Both the position numbers and the translations under genes were made by a program. This document shows, piece after piece, positions 1 to 6,688 of a stretch of DNA of 17,118 nt. The notes under the pieces are model-generated. The model saw only the letters and a program-made list of their open reading frames with translations. It ran no database searches and had not been told where the DNA came from. The stretch comes from DAITMV01 sp036834985 (GTDB lineage Bacteria; Pseudomonadota; Gammaproteobacteria; Burkholderiales; Burkholderiaceae_B): the NCBI GenBank assembly GCA_036834985.1, contig DAITMV010000049.1:1-17118 (forward strand). The letters are read 5' to 3'. The first letter of the stretch is position 1. Every line of letters begins with the position of its first letter.

Positions 1-117
1 GTAGATGCCATGGTGCAAATGATCAATGCCGCCCGACAGTTTGAAACCCACATGAAGCTGGTCAGTACCGCAGAGACCAATGCCCGCGCGGCCAATCAGT
101 TGTACTCCACGAATTAA
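1..117 (+). CDS. flgF: FlgF flagellar proximal rod protein, C-terminal end (partial)
   Basis: This is the last 38 codons of a gene that begins upstream of the window. The peptide reads VDAMVQMINAARQFETHMKL and goes on to LVSTAETNARAANQLYSTN. It is the C-terminal helix shared by axial rod and hook proteins (FlgB/C/F/G/E family), which packs against the N-terminal helix in the rod. Its position directly before flgG, and an ending that differs from FlgG, point to FlgF, a proximal rod subunit exported by the flagellar type III system. Translation ends with tandem stops, TAA then TAG (115-120). The flgG start follows 15 bases after the first stop, so the two genes are probably co-transcribed. Only the tail is visible, so the FlgF assignment leans on gene order. 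Confidence 0.85.
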   Translation, partial: VDAMVQMINAARQFETHMKLVSTAETNARAANQLYSTN

Positions 118-132
118 TAGGAATTACTCGCC

Positions 133-915
133 ATGATGCGCTCCCTGTTTATCGCCAAGACCGGTCTGGATGCCCAGCAAACCCAGCTGGATGTGATTTC
201 AAACAACCTGGCCAACGTCAGCACCAATGGTTTTAAACGCAGCCGTGCAGTGTTTGAGGATTTGTTGTATCAGACCCTGCGTCAGCCAGGGGCCAACTCC
301 TCGCAGCAAACCCAGGTACCGTCCGGATTGCAGATCGGTACGGGCTCCCGCGCGGTGGCAACGGTGAAGAACTTTACGCAGGGCAACCTGCAGCAAACCG
401 GCAATTCGCTGGATGTAGCCATTAACGGCAATGGATTTTTTCAGGTGAACCTGCCCGACGGCACGCCTGCCTACACGCGTGACGGTAGTTTTCAGCTGGA
501 CAATCAAGGGCAGTTGGTCACCTCCAACGGTTATGTCGTTCAGCCTGCCATCACTATTCCGCCCGGCGCGCAGACCATCACTGTTGGACAGGACGGTACT
601 GTGACGGCCACGCTGCCCGGCCAGGCTCAGCCGCAAAATCTGGGTCAGCTTCAATTGACAACCTTCATCAACCCGGCTGGTCTGTCCTCACAAGGTCAAA
701 ACTTGTTTGTTGAAACAGCGGCTTCAGGCACAGGCACTCAAAGCACGCCAGGTCAAAACGGTGCCGGCGGTTTAAGTCAGGGTGTGGTGGAAACATCCAA
801 CGTAAACGTTGTTGAGGAGCTGGTGGGTTTGATTCAAACCCAGCGTGCTTACGAGATCAATTCCAAGGCAATCACGACATCTGACCAGATGTTACAGCGC
901 TTATCGCAGCTTTGA
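133..915 (+). CDS. flgG: FlgG, flagellar distal rod protein
   Basis: FlgG builds the distal rod, the drive shaft that crosses the peptidoglycan and outer membrane inside the P and L rings. The 260-residue product matches the usual FlgG length. The N-terminus carries the rod-protein signature DVISNNLANVSTNGFK (about residues 20-35). It is followed by the FlgG-specific segment LRQPGANSSQQTQVPSGLQ (about 49-67), which in enteric FlgG is the insertion that makes the rod straight rather than curved like the hook. The C-terminus (SNVNVVEELVGLIQTQRAYE onward) is the conserved closing helix. Two ATG codons lie side by side at 133 and 136, and either could start translation. A weak AGGAA stands at about 119-123. 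There is no signal peptide, as expected for a type III substrate. It sits between flgF and flgH in standard operon order. Confidence 0.97.
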   Translation: MMRSLFIAKTGLDAQQTQLDVISNNLANVSTNGFKRSRAVFEDLLYQTLRQPGANSSQQTQVPSGLQIGTGSRAVATVKNFTQGNLQQTGNSLDVAINGNGFFQVNLPDGTPAYTRDGSFQLDNQGQLVTSNGYVVQPAITIPPGAQTITVGQDGTVTATLPGQAQPQNLGQLQLTTFINPAGLSSQGQNLFVETAASGTGTQSTPGQNGAGGLSQGVVETSNVNVVEELVGLIQTQRAYEINSKAITTSDQMLQRLSQL

Positions 916-964
916 TTTTTTTGGGGCGTGGCATTCTAGTGGTATGAACTCTGGAACTCACACC

Positions 965-1651
965 ATGACAAAGACTCTTGCAAGACTATTAACGGCAGCC
1001 TGTGTAATAACTTTAGCCGGATGTGAAGCATTAATGGGGCCCAAAGTGCAATTTCCTGAGGAAATGAGCGCTCGCCCCGCACCGCCTCCGCCACAGGCCT
1101 CCGTGCCTACGGGCAGCATCTATAGCATTGCATCGTATCGTCCCATGTTTGAGGACCGCCGTGCCCGACTGGTGGGTGATACGTTGACGATTGTCATCAA
1201 CGAAAAAACCAGCGCCACACAAAACAATGAAACCTCCGCCAGCCGGTCCGATTCCGCATCCATCTCCTTGCCGTTGATCAAAGATTTCTTTGGATCAGGC
1301 GGAGATCTCAAAGCGATCAACGGCTCAGCCAACAGCAGTAAAAAATTCGACGGTAAAGGCGCCAGTACGGCCAACAACCTGTTGACTGGCACGCTCACTG
1401 CCACGGTGTTGGAAGTATTACCAAACGGTAATCTGGTCGTGGCGGGTGAAAAGCAACTGGGCACCAACCGGGAGGTGGAATATCTGCGAATTTATGGCGT
1501 GGTGAACCCCACCACAATCCAGGTGGGTAACACTGTCAACTCCTCTCAAGTGGCTGATGCCCGTATTGAATACCGTGGCAAAGGTACGCTGGACTCAGCC
1601 CAAGTCATGGGCTGGCTGTCACGCTTTTTCCTGACCGTACTGCCTTTCTGA
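965..1651 (+). CDS. flgH: FlgH, flagellar L-ring lipoprotein
   Basis: FlgH forms the outer-membrane L-ring bushing around the rod. I chose the ATG at 965, giving 228 residues (usual size). The protein then starts MTKTLARLLTAACVITLAGC, a short signal peptide with a clear lipobox LAGC whose cysteine is residue 20, as expected for Sec export and lipidation. The open frame runs back to 845, but that stretch overlaps flgG and encodes nothing that resembles a signal. An ATG at 944 would add seven residues and cannot be ruled out. Later conserved parts include the stretch LTIVINEKTSATQNN, the segment GNLVVAGEKQL, and the C-terminus RIEYRGKGTLDSAQVMGWLS followed by a hydrophobic end. The Shine-Dalgarno match is weak (CTGGAA at 951-956). 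A 49-bp gap separates it from flgG and 17 bp from flgI. Confidence 0.96.
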   Translation: MTKTLARLLTAACVITLAGCEALMGPKVQFPEEMSARPAPPPPQASVPTGSIYSIASYRPMFEDRRARLVGDTLTIVINEKTSATQNNETSASRSDSASISLPLIKDFFGSGGDLKAINGSANSSKKFDGKGASTANNLLTGTLTATVLEVLPNGNLVVAGEKQLGTNREVEYLRIYGVVNPTTIQVGNTVNSSQVADARIEYRGKGTLDSAQVMGWLSRFFLTVLPF

Positions 1652-1668
1652 CCAACACGGATCTGATC

Positions 1669-2808
1669 ATGACGACTTTTGCTTTGATGTCTCGTTGGAC
1701 CCGACACCTAGTGGGTGGCGTCGTGGCCTGTCTATGTGTCGGTTTGGCCGGTTTGGCGCATGCCGAACGCATTCGCGATGTGGCTTCGGTCAATGGCGTG
1801 CGTCCTAACTCACTGTTTGGCTACGGCTTGGTGGTGGGGCTGGATGGAACCGGTGACCAGACCACTCAGACGCCTTTTACCACCCAAAGCCTGCAGAGCA
1901 TGTTGAGCCAAATGGGGGTCAATTTGCCACCGGGTATGACGCTTCAGCTAAAAAACGTAGCCTCGGTGATGGTGACGGCCCAGTTACCGGCCTTCACCCA
2001 GCCAGGTCAGCAGCTTGATGTGACGGTGGCCTCGATTGGTAATGCAAAAAGTCTTCGTGGCGGCATGTTGCTGCTGACGCCACTCAAAGGGGTGGATGGT
2101 CAGGTGTACGCACTGGCACAAGGGCAAATGATCGTCGGCGGAGCGGGTGCGGCTGCGGGCGGTTCAAAAACGGTGGTCAATCATTTGTCTGCAGGCCGTA
2201 TACCCAACGGTGCATTGGTTGAACGGGCGGTGGCCTCACCTTTTACCTTGGGTGACTCGGTTCGCCTGGAGCTTGTCAAAACCGACTTTACCAATGCCAT
2301 TCGGATGGCTGAAGTCATTAACAAGCGCTTTGGCGATAACACCGCCAAGGCACTTGATGGTCGTATTGTTGAAGTACGTGCCCCCATGGATGCCAACTCC
2401 CGTGTGATGTTCATGTCCGAGTTGGAGCAGTTGCCGATTGAGTCATCCGAGGCCAACGCCAAGGTGATTGTTAATGCGCGTACTGGCTCGGTGGTGATGA
2501 ACAATGCGGTCAGCCTGGCGCCGTGCGCCGTTGCCCACGGCAACCTGTCCGTGCAGATCACTCAAACGCCGCTGGTCAGCCAGCCTGGTGCCCTGTCGGG
2601 TGGTCAAACCGTGGTGGCCCAGCAAACCGATATTCAAATCAAACAGGATGGTGGGGCTGGCAACTTGATCCAGGTCGATGGTGCCGCCAAGTTGTCGGAT
2701 GTGGTCAAAGCCCTCAATACACTGGGTGCGACTCCTCAGGATCTGGTGTCGATTCTGCAGGCGATGCAAGCCTCGGGCAGTTTGAAGGCTGAACTGGAGG
2801 TGATCTGA
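1669..2808 (+). CDS. flgI: FlgI, flagellar P-ring protein
   Basis: FlgI is the periplasmic subunit of the P-ring, which surrounds the rod in the peptidoglycan layer. The 379-residue length is typical. A Sec signal peptide is visible: basic residues (R9, R12, H13), a hydrophobic core to about residue 29, and a likely cut after A30-H31-A32. The mature protein then begins ERIRDVASVNGVRPNSLFGY, the family's hallmark start, followed by GLVVGLDGTGDQT. Near the C-terminus the conserved motif APCAVAHGNLSV occurs, followed by the final SDVVKALNTLGATPQDLVSI helix. An in-frame ATG at residue 7 is an alternative start. The stop codon TGA overlaps the flgJ ATG by one base (TGATG at 2806-2810), which predicts translational coupling to flgJ. 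Confidence 0.97.
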   Translation: MTTFALMSRWTRHLVGGVVACLCVGLAGLAHAERIRDVASVNGVRPNSLFGYGLVVGLDGTGDQTTQTPFTTQSLQSMLSQMGVNLPPGMTLQLKNVASVMVTAQLPAFTQPGQQLDVTVASIGNAKSLRGGMLLLTPLKGVDGQVYALAQGQMIVGGAGAAAGGSKTVVNHLSAGRIPNGALVERAVASPFTLGDSVRLELVKTDFTNAIRMAEVINKRFGDNTAKALDGRIVEVRAPMDANSRVMFMSELEQLPIESSEANAKVIVNARTGSVVMNNAVSLAPCAVAHGNLSVQITQTPLVSQPGALSGGQTVVAQQTDIQIKQDGGAGNLIQVDGAAKLSDVVKALNTLGATPQDLVSILQAMQASGSLKAELEVI

Positions 2809-3212
2809 TGGAGCCCCTTAAAAGCAACGGAACGCCACAGGCACTTAGTCTGGATACGCGTGGGTTTACGGCACTGAAAAAAGCCGCCAAGGCAGATCCC
2901 AACTCAGCCGAGTTCAAGGGCGTGGTCAAAGAATCCGCGCGGCAGTTTGAAGCAGTCTTTCTGGATATGGTCGTTAAGGGTATGCGGCAAAGTGTGCCTG
3001 ATGGGGGCTTGTTTGATAAGCAGTCCAGTAAAATGTTCGAAGGCATGCAGGACCAGCAAATGGTTCAGGGTCTGAGTGGTCGGGGTGTTGGGCTGGCAGC
3101 AATGATCGAAAAACAGCTCATGAAAGCTGCTACGGCCTATAAGCCTCCGGTCACCGGGCAGGCTCCTGATAACGCGGCAACTGTCTCGGCCACAACCACT
3201 ACTGTTAAGTAA
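2808..3212 (+). CDS. flgJ: FlgJ, rod-binding domain only (no peptidoglycan hydrolase domain)
   Basis: FlgJ caps the growing rod. In many proteobacteria a C-terminal glucosaminidase domain also opens the peptidoglycan, and such proteins are about 300 residues long. This one has only 134 residues. It holds the rod-binding domain (about 43-110: SARQFEAVFLDMVVKGMRQS, then DGGLFDKQSSKMFEGMQDQQ and LSGRGVGLAAMIEKQL). It then ends in a low-complexity Ala/Thr tail. The stop codon is clean and only 47 bp remain before flgK, so no frameshifted remnant of a hydrolase domain follows. Single-domain FlgJ proteins exist in other bacteria, where a separate lytic enzyme acts. The start overlaps the flgI stop by one base. 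The 3' end carries a sigma-28-like promoter for flgK. Confidence 0.93.
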   Translation: MEPLKSNGTPQALSLDTRGFTALKKAAKADPNSAEFKGVVKESARQFEAVFLDMVVKGMRQSVPDGGLFDKQSSKMFEGMQDQQMVQGLSGRGVGLAAMIEKQLMKAATAYKPPVTGQAPDNAATVSATTTTVK

Positions 3213-3231
3213 ATCGAAATTGTGCCGATAG
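3205..3231 (+). promoter_or_regulatory. Sigma-28 (FliA)-like promoter for flgKL
   Basis: The -35-like element TTAAGTAA (3205-3212) and the -10-like element GCCGATAG (3224-3231) are separated by exactly 11 bases. The enterobacterial FliA consensus is TAAAGTTT-N11-GCCGATAA, so the match is 5 of 8 and 7 of 8 with the exact spacing. The -35 overlaps the end of the flgJ coding region and its TAA stop. Transcription would begin roughly 28 bp downstream of the -35, about 20 bp before the flgK ATG and just upstream of its ribosome binding site. This fits the known late-class expression of flgKL in other flagellar systems. The call is by motif only. Confidence 0.72.
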
Positions 3232-3245
3232 TACAGTTGTTAGAT

Positions 3246-3252
3246 AAAGGAA
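3246..3252 (+). promoter_or_regulatory. Ribosome binding site of flgK
   Basis: AAAGGAA lies 7 bases before the flgK ATG at 3260. It is a good Shine-Dalgarno match and fixes the start codon. Confidence 0.7.
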
Positions 3253-3259
3253 TTTCATC

Positions 3260-4978
3260 ATGACCGGCTCAGTATTTGGGATAGCGCTCAGTGGCTTAGC
3301 TGCAGCCAGGGCAGGCCTATCGACCGTATCGCACAACATCAGTAACGCAGGTACCCCGGGCTTTTCACGTCAGGAAGTGGTACAAAACGCGGCGGATGCG
3401 CAGGGCTTTGGTTTTGGATATATCGGCCAGGGGGTCGATATCAAGGACGTCAGACGCAATTACTCTGACTTTTTGAATGGTCAGGTCACTCAATCGTCGT
3501 CTGATGCATCCTACTTTGATGCCTACAACACGCAAATGAAGCGGGTTGACTCGCTGTTTGCTGATAACAGCGCCGGCTTGTCGACCAGTTTGTCGGACTT
3601 TTTCTCCGCGGCACAAGACCTGACTACACGGCCCAATGACGGGGCTGCGCGTCAAAACTTCTTGTCCACGTCAGGCGCCCTGGCCAATCGATTCAACACC
3701 CTGGATGGTTCTCTGACTGATTTACGTCGTGCCACCAATCAACAGGTCGAAGGCGCAGTCAAGTCAGTGAATGATTTGACCGGACAAATCGCTGAGCTGA
3801 ATAAACAGATCGTGATTGGTTCGAATCAGGGTGTTCATGCCACCACGCCCAATGATTTGCTGGATAAACGCGATTCGCTGATCAAGCAGTTGTCAGGGCA
3901 AATTCAGACCACCGTGGTGCCCCAAGGGGATGGATCCGTCAACGTATTTTTGGCCAACGGGCAGGCGGTGGTGGTGCGGGATAAAAGCATGGACATTACG
4001 TCCCAGCGTGACCCCCTGAACCCTGAAGATTTACAGCTGGGTTTGACCCTGAACCCGGGTACAGCCAATCAAAAGCTGATCCGGTTTTCCCCGAGTGATC
4101 TGGGTACTGGGGCCTTGGCCGGTTATCTGCAATTTCGTGAAGGTCCGCTGTCGGAGTACCAGAATAAACTGGGCATGATGTCCGCGGAGCTGGAAAACCA
4201 GGTCAATACGATCAACTCTGCCGGGGTTGACCAAAACGGGGCGGCTGGTACCAATCTGTTTACCACCAACGCTGCTCGGGTTGTCAGTGGTTTGAACAAT
4301 ACGGGCACCGGTAGTGTGGCCGTTACAGGTATCAATGTTTCGCAACTAACAGGTGATGATTACGAGTTCAAGGTAGATTCAGGCGTGCTCAATTATCGCA
4401 AGCTTGGCTCGAATGCGAACTACACCCCTGTGACACAAACCTCTGCGGGACCACCGGCCGCGTATGCCATTCAAAATACTGCGGTTACACCGGCTGTGAA
4501 CATGGTGAGCTTTCAGCTCAGTGGTACGCCAGCCAACGGGGATCAGTTTGTCATCATGCCTACGCGTGATGCCGCTAAAAACATGGCGGTGATTGCCACC
4601 GACCCGTCCCAGATTGCTGCTGCCAAAGTAGCGGGTGCTCCGGGCGACAACAGTAATTTGCTTGATATCACTGCATTGCAAACCAAGCCGGTATTGTTCC
4701 AGGCGCTCTCGGGCTCTTCAGGGCAGTCAATTTCGACGGCCTATAACCAGTTGGTCAGTACGGTGGGTAATAAAACGCGTGAAATTGGTTTGACAGCCGA
4801 TGCACGCAAATCCGTGCTGGATCAGGCCACCCAGGCCCAGCAGGAGATTTCTGGCGTTAACCTGGACGAAGAGGCGGCCAACCTGTTGAAATACCAACAG
4901 GCGTATCAAGCCTCCGGGCGTGTGATTTCTTTGTCTAAAGAATTGTTTGATCTGGTGATCAGTCTGACTGGTCGATGA
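3260..4978 (+). CDS. flgK: FlgK, hook-filament junction protein (HAP1)
   Basis: FlgK forms the first junction ring between hook and filament. The product has 572 residues, within the family range. It opens with the conserved SGLAAARAGLSTVSHNISNA region, then GTPGFSRQEV, and it closes with DEEAANLLKYQQAYQASGRV followed by SLSKELFDLVISLTGR. These two ends form the coiled axial core. The middle (about residues 330-450) is a Gly/Thr/Ala-rich, less conserved surface domain with the look of the FlgK outer domains. The ATG at 3260 is preceded by AAAGGAA. A sigma-28-like promoter lies just upstream, so late flagellar expression together with flgL is likely. A 16-bp gap separates it from flgL. Confidence 0.97.
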   Translation: MTGSVFGIALSGLAAARAGLSTVSHNISNAGTPGFSRQEVVQNAADAQGFGFGYIGQGVDIKDVRRNYSDFLNGQVTQSSSDASYFDAYNTQMKRVDSLFADNSAGLSTSLSDFFSAAQDLTTRPNDGAARQNFLSTSGALANRFNTLDGSLTDLRRATNQQVEGAVKSVNDLTGQIAELNKQIVIGSNQGVHATTPNDLLDKRDSLIKQLSGQIQTTVVPQGDGSVNVFLANGQAVVVRDKSMDITSQRDPLNPEDLQLGLTLNPGTANQKLIRFSPSDLGTGALAGYLQFREGPLSEYQNKLGMMSAELENQVNTINSAGVDQNGAAGTNLFTTNAARVVSGLNNTGTGSVAVTGINVSQLTGDDYEFKVDSGVLNYRKLGSNANYTPVTQTSAGPPAAYAIQNTAVTPAVNMVSFQLSGTPANGDQFVIMPTRDAAKNMAVIATDPSQIAAAKVAGAPGDNSNLLDITALQTKPVLFQALSGSSGQSISTAYNQLVSTVGNKTREIGLTADARKSVLDQATQAQQEISGVNLDEEAANLLKYQQAYQASGRVISLSKELFDLVISLTGR

Positions 4979-4983
4979 TCCTT

Positions 4984-4990
4984 GAGGTGA
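4984..4990 (+). promoter_or_regulatory. Ribosome binding site that supports a GTG start for flgL
   Basis: GAGGTGA ends 4 bases before the GTG at 4995. The next in-frame ATG (5016) would remove the conserved family start MRLSSSLMYQ, so the GTG is the start. Confidence 0.7.
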
Positions 4991-4994
4991 TATT

Positions 4995-5948
4995 GTGAGA
5001 CTAAGTTCATCGCTGATGTATCAGCAAACGACAACCAAGCTGATGGAGCAACAGAAAAAGCTGTTTGATCTGCAGACTCAGTTGTCCAGCGGTTTGCGTG
5101 TACAAAAGTCATCGGATGATCCGCTGGCCATGACCATCTCCATGGAAGCCAATTCCAGCGTGGCCTTGTCTGATCAATTTAACCGCAATATTGGTGCAGT
5201 CCGCGATCAGTTCAGTCAGCTTGATTCGTCGTTAAGCTCAGCTTCGAACATCATGCAAAGCATCAAGGAAAGTATGGTGCAGGCCAACAATAGCACGATC
5301 TCTGCGGCTGATCGGCAAACCATCGCCAGCAATATGCAGTCTCAGCTGCAAGAACTGGCGGCTGTTGCCAACCGCAAGGACTCCAATGGCGCGTATGTGT
5401 TGTCCGGTATTACCGAGAGCACCCAGCCGTTTGCCAACGTGCCCAGCAGCGCTGCAGCGGGTGTCGCTTTGGGGAGTTCAGCAGCCATTGATGCTTATTA
5501 CACCTACGCAGGAAGTACCACCAACCGCGGTGTACAAATTTCAAATAATCGGGTGATCGACCAAGGGGTGACTGCCAAAGATTTATTCACAGACGCCTCT
5601 GGTAACAATTACTTTGCATCGGTTCAAAAAGTGATCAATGACCTGTATTCTGGCACCCCTGCAACAGCCCAGGCCACCATCAGTACCCAGATGGGTGTCA
5701 GCGACGGTATCTTTGATCAGTTTCAAATTGGCCGCACCCGCCTGGGTGGTCGTATGCGCGAGTTGGATACAGTGGAGAGCTTGAACACCAATAACAGTGT
5801 TGAGCAGCAGCGAATCTCCGGAGATGCTGTGGGCGTGAAATATACCGATGTGATTACCCAAATCACCCAGGCTCAAACGGGTTTGCAGGCAGCCCAGCAA
5901 ACCTATGCACAATCGAGCAAGTTAAGTCTGTTTAACTTTATCTCGTAA
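4995..5948 (+). CDS. flgL: FlgL, hook-filament junction protein (HAP3)
   Basis: FlgL is the second junction ring, on which the flagellin filament grows. The 317-residue protein is flagellin-like. The N-terminal region (MRLSSSLMYQQTTTKLMEQQ, then LFDLQTQLSSGLRVQKSSDD and PLAM) is the flagellin/FlgL core helix. The C-terminus (DVITQITQAQTGLQAAQQTY, then SSKLSLFNFIS) is the matching helix. It is shorter than most flagellins and lies directly after flgK, which separates it from FliC. It starts at GTG with a good GAGGTGA site. It is probably co-transcribed with flgK from the sigma-28-like promoter at 3205-3231. A strong hairpin terminator follows 22 bp after the stop. Confidence 0.96.
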   Translation: MRLSSSLMYQQTTTKLMEQQKKLFDLQTQLSSGLRVQKSSDDPLAMTISMEANSSVALSDQFNRNIGAVRDQFSQLDSSLSSASNIMQSIKESMVQANNSTISAADRQTIASNMQSQLQELAAVANRKDSNGAYVLSGITESTQPFANVPSSAAAGVALGSSAAIDAYYTYAGSTTNRGVQISNNRVIDQGVTAKDLFTDASGNNYFASVQKVINDLYSGTPATAQATISTQMGVSDGIFDQFQIGRTRLGGRMRELDTVESLNTNNSVEQQRISGDAVGVKYTDVITQITQAQTGLQAAQQTYAQSSKLSLFNFIS

Positions 5949-5964
5949 GGCATTGAGCGTTTAT

Positions 5965-6004
5965 AAAAAAAGCCGGTCTGCTCATGCAAGCAGCCGGCTT
6001 TTTT
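5965..6004. terminator. Bidirectional Rho-independent terminator between flgL and the response regulator gene
   Basis: An inverted repeat pairs AGCCGGTCTGCT (5971-5982) with AGCAGCCGGCT (5989-5999): 11 base pairs with one bulged T and a six-base loop CATGCA. It is flanked by seven A on the left (5965-5971) and six T on the right (5999-6004). Either transcript therefore ends in a GC-rich hairpin and a U tract. It stops the flagellar operon on the plus strand and the kinase-regulator operon on the minus strand, whose last stop codon is at 6016. Confidence 0.92.
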
Positions 6005-6015
6005 GTTGAGGTGGC

Positions 6016-6648
6016 TTATTCAACCAAGCCGTTTTTCAGGGCGTAATGTGTTAACTCAGCATTGCTTTTCATTTTCATTTTTTCAAGGATGCGCGCCCGG
6101 TAAACGCTCACGGTTTTAGGGCTGAGCGCCAGCTCCTCTGCAATTTCAGAGAGTTTTTTGCCTGAAGCAATTAAACGGATGGTTTGAAATTCCCGATCAG
6201 ACAAGGTGGAGTGCAGGGGCTTGTCGGAGTCCTCAGTCAGATGACTGGCCAGCGATTCGGCCAGCTCCGGCGTGATGTACCGTCGGCCAGAGGCGATAAT
6301 CTGAATAGCGTCGACCAGCTTTTCCGGCGCACTGTTTTTGGTCAGATAACCTGAGGCACCCGCTTTGAGGGCACGGACGGCGTATTGGTCCTCAGGGTGC
6401 ATGGACAGCATCAGCACCGCAAGTTTGGGTTTTTCTTCTTTGACGATTTTCAGCACATCGACCCCATTTTTTCCGGGCATGGTGATATCCATCACGATCA
6501 CATCGAGTTCGTTGTTACGCACGGCTTTCATGATTTCCGGGTATTCGGCAGCTTCCGCAACCACCTGAATATAGCCGGTGTCCTCGAGTAACTGGCGAAG
6601 ACCTTTTCTGACAATTGCGTGGTCATCTGCAAGTAATACCTTGATCAT
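6016..6648 (-). CDS. NarL/FixJ-family response regulator (REC + LuxR-type HTH)
   Basis: This is a two-component transcription regulator of 210 residues. The receiver domain (about 1-120) has all the phosphorylation residues: D8 and D9, phospho-acceptor D54 (VIVMDITMPG), S82 and K104. A LuxR-type helix-turn-helix fills about residues 143-208 (LSDREFQTIRLIASGKKLSE, then LSPKTVSVYRARIL). A strong AAGGGG lies 5 bases before the ATG. It follows the hybrid histidine kinase gene by 40 bp on the same strand, so the two form an operon and probably a cognate pair. The stop lies just inside the bidirectional terminator shared with flgL. Its position suggests a link to motility or surface behaviour, but the target genes cannot be read from the sequence. 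No specific gene name is justified. Confidence 0.93.
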   Translation of the reverse strand: MIKVLLADDHAIVRKGLRQLLEDTGYIQVVAEAAEYPEIMKAVRNNELDVIVMDITMPGKNGVDVLKIVKEEKPKLAVLMLSMHPEDQYAVRALKAGASGYLTKNSAPEKLVDAIQIIASGRRYITPELAESLASHLTEDSDKPLHSTLSDREFQTIRLIASGKKLSEIAEELALSPKTVSVYRARILEKMKMKSNAELTHYALKNGLVE

Positions 6649-6688
6649 GCTTACCCCTTGTTCATCTTCGTTATTCTAGGTTGTTACC

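Noticed and set aside
199..654. Open frame of 151 codons antisense to flgG
   Set aside because: It mirrors a highly conserved gene, the peptide has no recognisable domain, and no promoter or ribosome binding site is seen.
907..925. T-rich run after the flgG stop as a terminator
   Set aside because: The seven T are preceded by no stable GC-rich hairpin, and flgH follows at once in the same operon order.
845..964. Longer N-terminus for flgH in an open frame from 845
   Set aside because: It overlaps flgG, adds a stretch with no signal-peptide character, and would bury the clear lipoprotein signal that begins at 965.
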